From: Luidia sarsii
Lineage: Eukaryota; Echinodermata; Asteroidea; Paxillosida; Luidiidae
Assembly (NCBI GenBank): GCA_949987565.1
Contig: OX465104.1
Span: 7,698,805-7,762,804, forward strand
Length of the DNA stretch: 64,000 nucleotides
Direction of reading: 5' to 3'
In this document: positions 25,501-35,668 of the stretch, one piece after another
Position numbering within the stretch: position 1 is the first letter of the stretch
How the letters are laid out: each line of letters opens with the position of its first letter
Notes under the pieces: generated by a model
What the model was told of the DNA's origin: nothing
Database searches by the model: none
Seen by the model: the letters and a program-made list of their open reading frames with translations, nothing else
Translations under genes and position numbers: made by a program

Positions 25501-25941
25501 TGGTCAATGTCACCAAACTCATCGTAACTTACGATCAATCGCAAGGCAATGAGCGATGCACATAAACCATACGAACTATCAGAACTTACGATGGGTTATC
25601 CATCTTAAGTTGAGTTACGATGTATAAGGCTTTGTTGCAGATACATGGCTGAAGCCTGAGCTGCGTTTAGGGGAAAACGAAATAAGTCTTGACACGAAGA
25701 AGAGGAAAGGTGAGAATTCCATTGGATTGAACCTACCCTGTGCCATTCGGATCCCCACCACGGCGTCCAAGTTCGCCAGGTTGTACTGGCGGGCGAAGAA
25801 GCGAAGCGTACCGTCCAGAGCGTCCAGCACACGGTAGGCCAGGGCATCGCACGGCGCGCTCGGCTCACCGGCACATCGGCAGAGGGCCGGTAGCACAACC
25901 ATCACGGCCGCCACCCACTCAGTCCGACACCTCCAAAGCAT
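11190..25941 (-). CDS. Secreted C16orf89/UPF0764 homologue
   Basis: Homologue of human C16orf89 (UPF0764), a secreted protein of unknown molecular function described from thyroid. Eight minus-strand exons join without a phase conflict: 25737..25941, 20257..20415, 16147..16309, 15427..15535, 14596..14770, 13512..13646, 12462..12524 and 11190..11302, giving 373 residues, close to the human length. Residues 1-25 form a signal peptide (hydrophobic VAAVMVVLPALCRC). Family-matching blocks in order: NLDAVVGIRMAQGQL; HYPKDYRDLGKLVSGTFW, which spans the exon 2/3 junction; DRCIGQLLGAG; PCRISSFC and YSLSHQVLYLM; GYPIDSQDLFMEQ; CGLRGYEAFF and SWQDESGCF; RERRREKQ; and finally SGCLMHKTAVGAG, before a short tail ending at a TAA. 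Many cysteines are conserved, which fits an extracellular protein. The last exon has a good pyrimidine tract (TTCTTCTGTGCCTGACAAG). Introns are large (intron 1 is 5.3 kb) and packed with repeats. Exon edges are deduced by eye; orthology rests on remembered human sequence. Confidence 0.86.
12819..13184. mobile_element. MITE with TTAA ends, GCCCCTACACAACATTGG family
   Basis: Begins TTAAAGCCCTTACACAACAT and ends with the inverted ACCAATGTTGTGTAGGGGCT plus TTAA. The inside holds the family markers CTCACTGAAATATTTCTGCC and TTCTCGAGACTCGGTTGG. Other copies: 17094-17284 (internally deleted), 18379-18748 (left end lost), 42533-42909 (complete) and 47435-47654 (half, inverted). It lies in an intron of the C16orf89 homologue. 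Confidence 0.85.
14258..14500 (-). mobile_element. tRNA-derived SINE, family A
   Basis: On the minus strand the head reads CTCGGTGGTCCAGTGGTTAA (A box region), then a diverged B box, then GAGCTGC, then a body with GGCATCGGGCAAAGCACTGG and CTCCTCGACGCAAACATCAT. Other copies: about 16420-16600, 16770-16815, 52553-52780, 52800-52852 and 55905-56140; foldback forms at 23105-23350 and 51910-52150. Confidence 0.75.
14925..15075. mobile_element. Foldback MITE copy in C16orf89 homologue intron
   Basis: CAAAATGTCTCTTCGTGAGTGAG and its mirrored partner CTCACTCTCGTAAGAG surround AGCTCTGAGAGGAGCCG and GGCTCTTTCCTGAGCT. It is a diverged member of the 5273-5421 family. Confidence 0.55.
15575..15800 (+). 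repeat. GAAACGTC dispersed repeat, two parts
   Basis: The inverted end (ATGTTGCAAACTGCTTACTG and AAAATGTAGTGGGCCTGA) is followed by the direct part (GTGTACATGTATCTATG, CTTTGAGAAAGGTCCTGCTA and GGATCGAAACGTCA). This is the same unit as 62420-62600, with its halves rearranged. Confidence 0.65.
16319..16353. repeat. C10A25 homopolymer beside a splice acceptor
   Basis: On the minus strand this reads T25 then G10 and ends nine bases before the acceptor of exon 3 of the C16orf89 homologue (CCTTGTCAG). It occupies the place of the pyrimidine tract. Confidence 0.85.
17094..17284. mobile_element. MITE with TTAA ends, internally deleted copy
   Basis: TTAAAGCCCCTACACAACAT at the left and ACCAATGTTGTCATAGGGCC plus TTAA at the right, only 191 bp. 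Same family as 12819-13184, keeping the CGACCTCGA-type and ATGCATGAAATAGC blocks in inverted order. Confidence 0.75.
18190..18340 (-). repeat. MITE-like repeat, reverse copy of 140-275
   Basis: Contains GTTTCCACTGGAATAAAATT, CGTCGTTCCCACTTGG and TTGAGTCGGTCAA, the reverse complement of the element at the left edge. Confidence 0.5.
18379..18748. mobile_element. MITE with TTAA ends, left end truncated
   Basis: From CAACGTTGGTAAGATCG to ACCAATGTTGTGTAGGGGCT it follows the 12819-13184 copy closely, but the outer left terminus is missing. Confidence 0.75.
19340..19635. repeat. TCTG/CT microsatellite
   Basis: (TCTG)n with TGTC variants changes to (CT)n from about 19545. It lies in intron 2 of the C16orf89 homologue. 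The serine/leucine-rich open frames across it are low-complexity artefacts. Confidence 0.9.
20471..20765. mobile_element. CG-rich MITE, AAAGATC(C/T)TATAGCGCGC family, diverged copy
   Basis: AAAGATCTTATAGCGCGCAA and AGATAGCCTACTCTTGCGAG at the left; a decayed mirrored end (ATGGCGTCCAATGCGTACTT) at the right. It starts about 55 bases upstream of exon 2 of the C16orf89 homologue. Better copy at 22535-22876. Confidence 0.65.
21300..22275. repeat. Long pyrimidine-rich tract
   Basis: About 1 kb of almost only C and T on the plus strand, built of CTCTCTC runs. A higher-order unit of roughly 155-160 bp can be followed by TTGCACCATCA (about 21648, 21806 and 21968) and by CATCCCTCTCTTGCACC. It lies in intron 1 of the C16orf89 homologue. 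The open frames here are not genes. Confidence 0.9.
22535..22876. mobile_element. CG-rich MITE, complete copy
   Basis: Terminal inverted repeats ATCAAAGATCCTATAGCGCG and CGCGCTATAGGATCTTTGAT with further mirrored AAGATAGCCTACTC. 342 bp. The centre contains GAAGTGAAGCGGGAAAGTCA and CTTGCGAGATCGCACG-type blocks shared with 20471-20765. Confidence 0.8.
23105..23350. mobile_element. Foldback (head-to-head) form of SINE family A
   Basis: The first half reads inward through GGCAGCTCGGGCGGGATTCG and GAACCCGCGACTCCC to TTCTAGTAAGGACG. The sequence then turns round and repeats the body in reverse (ATCAGGCATCGGGCAAAGCA to CTCCTCGACGCAAACATCAT). The A-box half is missing. A second element with the same plan is at 51910-52150. 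Confidence 0.75.
23724..23935. repeat. GAA/GAAA purine tract
   Basis: About 210 bp of G and A only (AAGAAGAAGAAAAAGAAG units), in intron 1 of the C16orf89 homologue. The Arg/Lys-rich open frame is an artefact. Confidence 0.9.
24450..24555. repeat. Small foldback element
   Basis: AAAAAGTTCGAGAGTAGAAT and ATTCTATCCTCGAACCTTTT form imperfect arms around CAGACTGGCG and GAGCCAGTCTTG. It could form a hairpin of about 100 bp; no other copy is seen in the window. Confidence 0.5.
25510..25632. mobile_element. MITE, CATCGTAACTTACGAT family
   Basis: CACCAAACTCATCGTAACTT followed by ACGATCAATCGCAAG, then the mirrored ACTTACGATGGGTTATCC and GAGTTACGATG. A cleaner copy is at 34873-35012; one split by a SINE is at 55866-56255; a decayed copy is near 27822-27900. 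Confidence 0.7.
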
Positions 25942-26689
25942 CCTTGAGAGGATGGCGAGCCTCAGATTAACGGGGAAAAAAAAGAGAATTAACGCAAAAC
26001 TGCCAGCATTCGCTTAGAAAGGTGTTTCGGGGGGTTGTTTCTTCGAGTTTGCTAACCACGCTCTGCCGCGATCGGCCAAAGTGATACGGTCGAAATGTTA
26101 CATCCCGCCAAAAAACTGCAGCGCGTCATGGCCACGCCAGAGCGACGTTGATTGATGGCAGGCCGACCACGTGACCCTCCCAGCACCACGAGGAGAAAAG
26201 GATTCGAACGGAGAGAGGACGGGAGAAAGACAGACAGGAGAGTGCACATTAGTCATCGCATCGTGTAACCGCCAATCATTTGATGGATGGAGTGGCCATG
26301 GAATGGAATGGCCAGGGTTTACGCGAGGGATGCCATGCGCTGTTCATCTGAAAACCAATTCCAGGTATTTTTTCGGGTCTTCGGTAAGATGAGATCATCC
26401 ATCACCTCTTGTTTTGCAGGACTCGGGTATAGGAGATGAGTACCGAGGGATGTTTACGTCTCTTTAGGGTTCAGGCACCCCCAGAAGACGAACATTTCAA
26501 AAAATACTCATCAGTCCCGTTATTCAGCAGAACACTCAGGCCGGACAATTTTCTACCGTACCTGCATACACCAATACAAGAATATACCGTTTGTCGTTCC
26601 ATCCATGTGACTGATTTATGAGGCTCGAAACGTCTGGGTTTTTTTTCTCTCCCCCCAAAAAATGTAGAGTCACTTAATATCGTCCACAA

Positions 26690-27395
26690 AGTACCCAAGG
26701 GCAGAGCTCCGGCCTACATTACCGATTTACTTCAAGCTTATCCTCCCGAAAGAAAGCTACGATCCAGAAACATGCTACTATCACCGTGGGTTATATGCAA
26801 CTATAACGAATGATACTTGGAGACAACGTTGTACTTGGAGTGATGTGGTTTCATTCAGCTGGAAACGATGTCTGTCTGATTCTCCATTCAGCAGGGTTTA
26901 TATACATTTTATGATCATTCCAAACATGCAAATATCACAGGAGTTTCCTGCCTTATTAGGAATTGCTTAACAGTCACTTAATCATATACAATCAAAGGAT
27001 GTGTTTGGTCCACTATTGGTCTTGGGAAGGGCTAGACAAATGAGTAAAGGTGGCTTTCCGTGAACTGACTCACTGTGGCCAAGTTACGGTCCAGCCCAGT
27101 GTCCGCATTCCTCGGACAAGTCTCACTTCTAGGAAAGGGGTCTTGCCCCTTCAAGGCCAACTCAGCGCATTTACACATACAGCACATGTACACAAGCATG
27201 GTGTTTTAGCATGGTGATACTACTTCTCAAGGAACGCAAGTCTCAGCACTCTTGAGGTGACGGGTCCTTTTTCTGTGGCAGCTCCTCACATCTGGAACTC
27301 ATTACCTCTCCAACTTAGATCTTGTTCTTGTACTACAACATTTAAATCGCTACAAAAAACATATCTAATGACACACGTTTTCAGTGATATACAAA
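26690..27395 (+). mobile_element. Decayed non-LTR retrotransposon remnant
   Basis: The reading VPKGRAPAYITDLLQAYPPE followed by RKLRSRNMLLSP, and further on VTGPFSVAAPHIWNSLPL followed by TTTFKSLQKTYL, matches the C-terminal region after reverse transcriptase of CR1/L2/jockey-like LINEs. The two blocks are separated by about 400 bases of interrupted sequence, so the copy is disrupted. Confidence 0.7.
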
Positions 27396-27517
27396 TATGT
27401 TGCAAACTGCTTACTGACTGAAATTACCAAAATGCAAATCTCAAAATGTACTGGGCCTGACGTCAGGCCATCAAATTTTGAAACACACGTTTTCAATGAC
27501 TAAGTTCTTCTCGTTAC

Positions 27518-27690
27518 TATAGGAAGGTTTGCGGTGACACCATGTATAAAGTCTCTTAAAGGAAGAGGTGTGGTTCTGAAAAGATTCTTAGTGGTAACTC
27601 GACGTTTCGATGCTCTGGTCGTCATCACTAAGAAACCGGGAATGACATCAGAGCGACCGGGGACTAACTGGGGATAGGCCCGATGGAAGG
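27518..27690. mobile_element. Foldback MITE copy
   Basis: GAAGGTTTGCGGTGACACCA at the left, then AAGAGGTGTGGTTCTGAAAA and GGTAACTCGACGTTTCGATG, the family centre. The right arm is short or lost. Confidence 0.65.
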
Positions 27691-30596
27691 TAACCGAACA
27701 CACCCAACCATTTAAGCAGTCTAGCGCCCTCTGCCATTTGCAAGCAAGGACAAGAAAGTCACTTTCGTCTCCTTTGTAGATACATCATTCTGGTAAAAAG
27801 GTAACGCGCTCTGGTGTGGATTTCACAAAGCCTTAAGATGCATCGTAACCCAAGTATACGACTGATAAACCACTGTGACTGCAATCGGTCATTTGGCTTC
27901 GGCTTGCATGATTCTTTGTCTCTTTGACAATGAATTTCTAACGAATAATTGTATCCAGTCAAGACAGCATTCTTAAGTCTTTTAACAAGCAGCTTTTCCA
28001 ACTGGATTTGTCCTCTCTTTTTGAGAGTCGAGAAAAGTTGAGCCATAACTTTGGCAACTCGCTCATCAACTCCGTGCAATATCGTGGATGGCTACCACAT
28101 CATAGGAATAACGCGCGAAGAAATAGCCAGAATTTGTCCATTCCGAGGTGGAAAAATATAATTGATATTCCAGTTTGTATTTTAAAGTTCCATGTCTTTA
28201 CGTTTTTCATAGTACCAATTGTTAATTCCCCTAGTGTATTTTTAGTGTAAATTCAAAACAAATTCGGCCGTTTGGCCACGAATTTTGAATGTTTCTAACA
28301 AACCAATAGGCCTATATTAATACCCCCCCCAAAAAAAAAAAGGGGAAAGAAAGGGACCTCCAGCTCGATGGTTGGACGCCTTAGGCCTACCGACTGGCCC
28401 ATTCAGACTACTTGTTTCAAAAAACAGAAGTACATAGCTGGGGCTTTAAGCTTCCTCCGTATAGACCGTGTAAGTCTCTTGGTGAAAAAGGTCACCGTAC
28501 ACTTCCGGGCACCTCCGCGCCGCCCGCTATGGGAGATTAACGCGTGCCCAATTTTGAATGCATTATTACATAATGAAGAAAGTCTCTTGCTGCACAGGTT
28601 CTACGGTTTCAAACGTGAAAACGGATATAAATTATGTTTTAAATATTTTTCGCTGTAAAACATGCAAAAACATGTACTTTACATATTGTATTTTAATATT
28701 TTGTTCCTAAAAGATCATTCTAACAGTTTAAAATGCTTAAATCGGCGCGATTATACAAAAGAAATATACAAAAATGTTCGACGCTCCGTGCTTTACCTCC
28801 TATGCGAGGTGCCCGGAAGTCAGGAATCTCGCGGTAACACGTACATTCTCAAGACCAACTTACACGGTCTATTACTCAAGAGCTTTTTCTTTATAGGATG
28901 CACGCCGCTAAAACTAAAAGGATCGAGAGAGGTTTCTGAACGGGTGCTGTGTTTGATTATAGATTTCCCCGGGACTTTCCCGCTCAGCCCGGCTGGCTCT
29001 GACGTCATGACCTCAAACGTTAAAACCCCGACGGTAAAAAAAAAACACGGCCGCTCGTGGGCAACCTGCGTGGTTCAACGTGGGGAAAGCTAATATCCAA
29101 CTCACCCATCGTCACATCGACTTGGAATTGGAAGCCTAAAATGGGGTCGCCATCATTTTGTCGAAAAGAATGTTCTTGGCTATCAAGAAACTGTCCACGG
29201 GGAAAGGAAAAACTGTTTATCAAACAAACTCTTTCAACAGAGTACTGTTTCTATATCTGTCTACTGAAAACTTTCCAAGATTAAAAATACTTGACAGTAA
29301 TTGGAAAACTAGTACCCGGATATTTCACTGATATTCAGGACAGGCAAATAGCTCACAGAGAATGACACGGGTCGTTTGGGACTAGCACATTATATAAAGT
29401 TTACTTCCATTTTGTGCTGAACGTCATTTTCTGACTTTTCAGTGTGTCATGCAGTATATAACCATTCCGTCGTTTCGCAATCCGGGCGTATCAATACGTA
29501 CGTGATGCTGTTCGCTATACCAACGTTGTGTAAGATAAGTATAAAATGTATAAAAAGTATATTTCCGACACTATGAATTGCATACATTGGGACTAATCTG
29601 ATCGTATTTCAAAATCCTTGACACTCACAGAAAACGACCTGTACATATTCAGCGATCACTCGATCCTTCTGGAGAACACCATCCATGCACCAAAAAAGTA
29701 AAGACTACTTGAATAAAAACATTGAATTTTCCTACGGGTTTCTTATAGGCCTACATGTAGACCTATGGTCATTCAATTCATCATACACCGAGAAACCACG
29801 CTGTACTCATTGATTTGGGATTGTGCGAGCTACAGCAATCGTAGCAGAGGTCTTAAAAAAAATTATAGGCCTACATGTAGGCCTATGGTATTAACGCGAG
29901 CGAGATATCCGTGTTGTCCGCACGTTTAGCGGAGAAAAAGTAGCTTATCACGTCACAATAATTTATGACGTACCCGTTGCACCAACCGTATCCGTTCGCC
30001 GCCTGCGAAACCTCTCCAATGTACTCAGGCATGACCTCGACTGTTTGGTGACTGGAATGTGCCGATATCCCAATGTGCACACACTTCCGTCTCCTATTTA
30101 ACGGTGCTTAAAGGAAAGGTCATGCTGTTATTATAGATCGTTGATGTTTTGACTGGCTTTATCCTTCCCAGAGACGACCATGGAATACCCTCCGCCAGCC
30201 GTAAACACCAAACGGCCACACAATTATGATGACTGCAATTAATTAGAAAACGTCTGTGAAAATAAACGTGCAAAGATAACTACATTGTTCAGCGTTAAAA
30301 TCAGAGAAAGATATAGAGATAGGCCCAAAGATAGAAGTTTAAAACCGAATGTAGATAAAGAAAACAAAAGCAAACTATTGAAATAAAATACACGAAAAAT
30401 CTGACATAGGCCTACAATTATAATGACACCGCAATGAGTTTAGTGTTGACAATAATTGAAGAAAGAAAAATTGTACAACAGCAATTCATAATTGGACAAA
30501 AATTACGTGAGGATGACAACAATAATTAGAACACAATTAATTATAAAGTCTTTCTCAAGGTAACCTCAAGATTGGAACAGTGATCATAGTACATAC

Positions 30597-30969
30597 TTAA
30601 AGGCCCAATACAACATTGGGAAGATCGGAAAACATCGATGTCCACAGATTTCGTTCTAATTTACACAGTTTGTAGATGGTCATGATATAATCCTCATGTT
30701 GAAATCTTACGGTCTGGGATGTTGTACTTCTCGAGAAATCTTCACTCTAACATCAACAGATAGTTTATTACTCGCAAGTCATAAACTATTTCTCACACTA
30801 TACAGAATGGTGCAAAAACCGTGACTTTTTTACCTTTTATTTCTACTTTCTCAGATCACCACTTGAGCTGAAACCTTCGCAGGTGTGTTTTTGAGGGGAT
30901 GTTTAATGGTTTAACACAAAAAATAGTGGCAATCGTTTGACCTTTACCAATGTTGTATTGGGCCTTTAA
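30597..30969. mobile_element. MITE with TTAA ends, GGCCCAATACAACATTGG subfamily
   Basis: TTAAAGGCCCAATACAACAT at the left and ACCAATGTTGTATTGGGCCT plus TTAA at the right, 373 bp. The termini and layout parallel the 12819-13184 family, but the interior is diverged, so it is a sister subfamily. Confidence 0.8.
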
Positions 30970-31439
30970 AGAGCTTTGAGAAAAGTAAATAGGCCTACTG
31001 ATAGCAACGTCAGATAGGGCCTACTCTTAATTTGTTGATATTCTTAATTGTTTATACATGCTTTCACGATACAATGGGCAAACATACGACAAGAGAGTGG
31101 AAACTGCTGAATCATTTACGAATGGAATTCACGGAGCGAAAATAATGAATCTTTCTTCGATTCGCCTTCTATCCGCGGGCAGAATTCCGGGCAAGTCATA
31201 ACAGATCAACTCAGGGTCAAAGTCTTGCACAACAGTTAGACTGCAATCGTTCTCCCCTGCCATTGCATACATAACCCCCTCCCCCCTACCAACCACTCTA
31301 TCATCGGCAACAGCCCACGCCCCATGCCTCGAATTCCTCGCGGTGTTTCATGCCCAATCGCGCTGCCGCCGGCTGGTGAAAAATCAACAACACCCACACC
31401 CCCCCGTTGCCATCGGCAACACCGTCGTCACAATCACGA

Positions 31440-32690
31440 CCTCCTTTCAGTACTCTCCGTCACTGTCACTTACACCCTCACTCTCACCCCCTCTTTCTCT
31501 ACCGGCCCGACTCTCTTAACTCTCCAATTTCTTTTTATCTCTCTGTCTGTCTCTCTCCCCTTCTCTCCCACACTCTGTATATCAACTTCCCTCTGCCGCT
31601 CTCTCCTTCCCTTTCTCTCCCTTTCCCTATATCATATCCATATCCCTTCCCCTCTTTCCTTACACCATAGCCTACACCCTCTCCCTGTTTCCCTCTACCC
31701 TCTCCCTCCCCTCCCCTTCCCTCCCGTCTCCCTCCCCCTCCACTCAGCCCTCCTTCTTCTTCTTCCTCTACCTATAATATATCCTCTCCGTCTCCGTATT
31801 CTTCTCTCTCTCCCTCTTTCCCTCTCCCTTTCCGTCTTTCCCTATTTCTCTTCCTCTCCCTCTTTCCCTATACCCTCTCCCCTCCTCCTCCCTACCTCTT
31901 CCTCTTCCCCTCCCTCTCCTTCTGTCCCTGTATCCTCTCCTTCTTCCTATTCCTCTTCATCTCCCTCTTTCCCTATACCCTCTCCCCTCCTCCTCTCCCT
32001 CTTCCTCTCCCCCTCCCTCTCCTTCTGTCCCTGTATCCCCTCCTTCCTATTCCTCTTTCTCTCCCTCTTTCCCTTATATACCCTCTCCTCCTCCTCCTCT
32101 CCCTCCCTCTTCCTCTTCCCCTCCCTCTCCTTCTGTCCCTGTATCCCCTCCTTCCTATTCCTCTTCCTCTCCCTCTTTCCCTTATATACCCTCTCCTCCT
32201 CCTCCTCTCCCTCCCTCTTCCTCTTCCCCTCCCTCTCCTTCTGTCCCTGTATCCCCTCCTTCCTATTCCTCTTTCTCTCCCTCTTTCCCTATACCCTCTC
32301 CCCTCCTCCTCTCCCTCTTCCTCTTCCCCTCCCTCTCCTTCTGTCCCTGTATATATCCCCTCCTTCCTATTCCTCTTCCTCTCCCTCTTTCCCTTATATA
32401 CCCTCTCCTCCTCCTCCTCTCCCTCCCTCTTCCTCTTCCCCTCCCTCTCCTTCTGTCCCTGTATAGTATCCTCTCCTTCCTATATTCCTCTCCATCGATC
32501 TTTCCCTCTCCCTCTCCCTCTCCCTCTCCCTCTCCCTCTCCCTCTCCCTCTCCCTCTCCCTCTCCCTCTCTCTTTCCCTCTTTCCCTACTACCTCTTTCC
32601 CTCTCCCCTTTCCCAAAACCACATCCCTCTCTCTCTCCCTGGCCCTCTCCCTCTCCCTCTGTCCACATACCAACCCTCACCCACGGCTCT
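31440..32690. repeat. 1.2 kb pyrimidine tract with higher-order repeats
   Basis: Nearly pure C/T on the plus strand. A recurring unit of about 110-120 bp includes CCTCTCCTTCTGTCCCTGTA (seen about six times between 31910 and 32465), and (CCCTCT)n occurs at 32505-32575. The long Pro/Ser/Leu open frame across it is an artefact. Confidence 0.9.
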
Positions 32691-33097
32691 CTCTATTTGC
32701 CAGAGACCCTAATATATAATTTAATCGGATCCGAGTCTGCCGACCCGCTCATCAGGCAGAATGATTCTGTATAGACAACGCATTATCGGGGGACCATTAC
32801 AAGTGAATTAAGTTTGTGACGGAGGCAGCGAGCGATCGAACTCTCCCACCTCGGAGATCGAAGCTAAAAGGATTGGACATTCTCAGGTGTAGATCTCATG
32901 CAGGTAGTGGATTTTTTCTCTCTGAATATCAAATTCCTCTGGACTGTGACTGGTCCGTCTCTTAAAATCTTAAATATTTACAGGGCCTGACGTTGTGATA
33001 CTAGCGGGACAACAAGAAAATGATGGAAAGTGGGAGAGGTATAATAACATATACATGTGACAGAAGATTGGCGAAGGAGGAAAGCTGATTTGGAAAC

Positions 33098-34000
33098 CAT
33101 GGTGAGATCAAAGGGAAAGGCAAGCTGTATTGAAGGGATCAAAGGAAAGCTGGTAGACAGACCATGGTGAGATCAAAGGGAAAGGCAAGCTGTATGGAAG
33201 GGATCAAAGGAAAGCTGGTAGACAGACCATGGTGAGATCAAAGGGAAAGGCAAGCTGTATGGAAGGGATCAAAGGAAAGCTGGTAGACAGACCATGGTGA
33301 GATCAAAGGGAAAGGCAAGCTGTATGGAAGGGATCAAAGGAAAGCTGGTAGACAGACCATGGTGAGATCAAAGGGAAAGGCAAGCTGTATGGAAGGGATC
33401 AAAGGAAAGCTGGTAGACAGACCATGGTGAGATCAAAGGGAAAGGCAAGCTGTATGGAAGGGATCAAAGGAAAGCTGGTAGACAGACCATGGTGAGATCA
33501 AAGGGAAAGGCAAGCTGTATGGAAGGGATCAAAGGAAAGCTGGTAGACAGACCATGGTGAGATCAAAGTGAAAGGCAAGCTGTATTGAAGGGATCAAAGG
33601 AAAGCTGGTAGACAGACCATGGTGAGATCAAAGGGAAAGGCAAGCTGTATGGAAGGGATCAAAGGAAAGCTGGTAGACAGACCATGGTGAGATCAAAGTG
33701 AAAGGCAAGCAGTATGGAAGGGATCAAAGGAGGAAATCTTGAAGACAGACCAGGGTGAGATCAAAGGCAAGGGTAAACAGTAGGGAATGGATCAAAGGAG
33801 GAGATGATAGATGGACCAGGGAGAGATCAGAGGGAAAGGCAAGCAGTATGAAAGGAAGGCATCAAAGGAGGAAATCTTGAAGACAGACCAGGGTGAGATC
33901 AAAGGGAAAAGCAAGCAGTATATATGGAAGGGATCAAAGGAGGAAAGCTGGAAGACAGACCAGGGTGAGATCAAAGAGAATGACATGCAGTAGGGAGGGC
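33098..34000. repeat. 65-bp tandem satellite
   Basis: Nine to ten nearly identical 65-bp units; the period is exact, with CCATGGTGAGATCAAAGG at 33097, 33162, 33227 and so on to 33682. Each unit has two half-units that both contain GGGATCAAAGG or GAGATCAAAGGG. The array decays into variant units (AGACCAGGGTGAGATC) to about 34000. Confidence 0.95.
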
Positions 34001-34872
34001 ATCGAAGGAGAAAAGACCAGGGGGGAAAGAAGCGGCCTCTCAAATCTGGAGATTGGTATAAATTCGGTCAGTTCATGGAATGATCAAAATTGATGAAATT
34101 TATTTATTACTTGTGATCAATCTCAAATCTCGCCACGTTCCAAACATTAAGACATTAGTGTTGTTGATATTTAATGCGCGTTTCCCTCTGATTTCCTCCC
34201 CAAATCCGGATAATAAGCCGATATTTTTTTTACCAAGGAAAGAAGGAAATCACCTGTATGACTCCTTCCAGGAGCAGAATTCGCAGATATGAATGGAAAG
34301 TCTTTTAAAGACAAAACCATTTTCCAATTTCATTTCCGACTGACGCATTTTGATGGTTGCGGTTTGCGGAAGAGATCCGCCCACAGTGATTGAGCAGTTA
34401 AAGAGGCCAGCGATGGATTTTCATCGAACTGAGCTCTGTGGTGTACGTGCGTACATGCATGACAATAATACCCAGAGAGTTTTCACGGGCTGTTCGTGGT
34501 TTGGTGTGGGAGTTCCAGAATTTGCGATGACACCATGTAGGCCCTATACAACCTATAGTACAACCATGATACTACCGTGCAGGAAGCCTGTTACAACTGG
34601 TATAAACGACGCCGAATGTATCACTGACCGATACTGTATCACCAACCGATAATGTGACACAAAATGCCAATAATTATTGTAATTTCAAACGAATAATGTA
34701 CCCTCTCCCCTCCATTTCTCTCCCAATGAATTTTGTAACTCCTCAAAAACTGGAACCAATAATGTATAACCCCCAAACGGACAATGTAATGCATTATTGT
34801 GAAAAAAATAAAGGAAAAACAAGACTATGGTTGAATATTGAGTAAGCTAGTCACTATCTATAGGGCTGGGAT

Positions 34873-35012
34873 GGATTTCACTAAGCCTTACGATGCATCG
34901 TAACTCAACTTACGATGGATAACCCATCGTAAGTTGTGACACACCGTATAGTTTCTGTGCATCTCTCACCGTCTTGCGATTGATCGTAAGTTACGATGAG
35001 TTTGGTGAAATC
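34873..35012. mobile_element. MITE, CATCGTAACTTACGAT family, best copy
   Basis: Left arm GATTTCACTAAGCCTTACGA with GCATCGTAACTCAAC; right arm GATCGTAAGTTACGATGAGT with TTGGTGAAATC. About 140 bp, mirrored ends, followed directly by a SINE family B copy. Confidence 0.75.
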
Positions 35013-35532
35013 GGCTCCAGCTGGTTATATAGCTAAGATTGTAAGAGCGCTGCATGGTACGAAAAACCAGAGGACTCGGGTTCAAGTCCCGGTCCAGTAA
35101 AAGTTTTCTTTGCCATTTGTTTTCAAAATTGATACATGTGATTGCCTCATGATAAAATATGCCCACTTCAATCAGGAAATGTTCCTAATAATTAAATCTA
35201 ATGAGCTTGAGGGACGCATTCGCCAGATTAATTAACGGGAGTGAGGTTGCAGTGTTAATTGTCGGCAGAGCATGGTTATTACATGTGCACATAATTGGTT
35301 TGAAAATTTACATGACAGGCCTATGGGTCAATTTGTGTGACAATTATTATCAGTTGGTGATACAATATCGGTCAAGTAGTGATACAATTATTAATCTGTA
35401 ACAAAGCTTCCTCCTTGGTACAAAATAATTTCCTCGCTCTATGCAAGAACTATTCTCTGTTTGGGGGGGGGATCGGCGTGGCGCGAGGAGAAACCACTAA
35501 GCGACTCAGCAGATCGGAAACAGTACATAAGA

Positions 35533-35668
35533 TTCGAAGGTTTGCATGGTGGGAGTACCTAGTGGAAAGGTTACCGGTAACACCATATATAAATCACCTC
35601 TATAAATCCCAAGACACGGTAACTCCGCGTTTCGGGCTGTGTGTACTCTGCCCGTCGTCAGGAGACGT
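35533..35668. mobile_element. Foldback MITE fragment
   Basis: AAGGTTTGCATGGTGGGAGT, then GGTAACTCCGCGTTTCGGGC and ACTCTGCCCGTCGTCAGGAG: the left arm and centre of the 5273-5421 family. The right arm is absent. Confidence 0.65.

Larger units (their letters stand above)
26000..33060. other. Gene-free spacer upstream of the C16orf89 homologue
   Basis: No exon with splice sites and family likeness was found. Contents: the 5' flank of the C16orf89 homologue (26000-26400), a retrotransposon remnant (26690-27395), a foldback MITE (27518-27690), a decayed CATCGTAA-type MITE (about 27822), AT-rich unique sequence, a TTAA MITE (30597-30969) and a pyrimidine tract (31440-32690). Confidence 0.55.

Noticed and set aside
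28500..28820. Short inverted pair CACTTCCGGGCACCTC / GAGGTGCCCGGAAGTC about 300 bases apart
   Set aside because: Only about 15 matching bases, no further copies and no clear ends; could be chance or a very old MITE.
31324..32466. 380-codon open frame rich in Pro and Ser
   Set aside because: Low-complexity pyrimidine tract; the frame repeats with the DNA period and resembles no protein.
33098..33720. Regular direct repeats suggesting a CRISPR array
   Set aside because: The 65-bp units are contiguous with no unique spacers, and the DNA is from an animal; it is a satellite.
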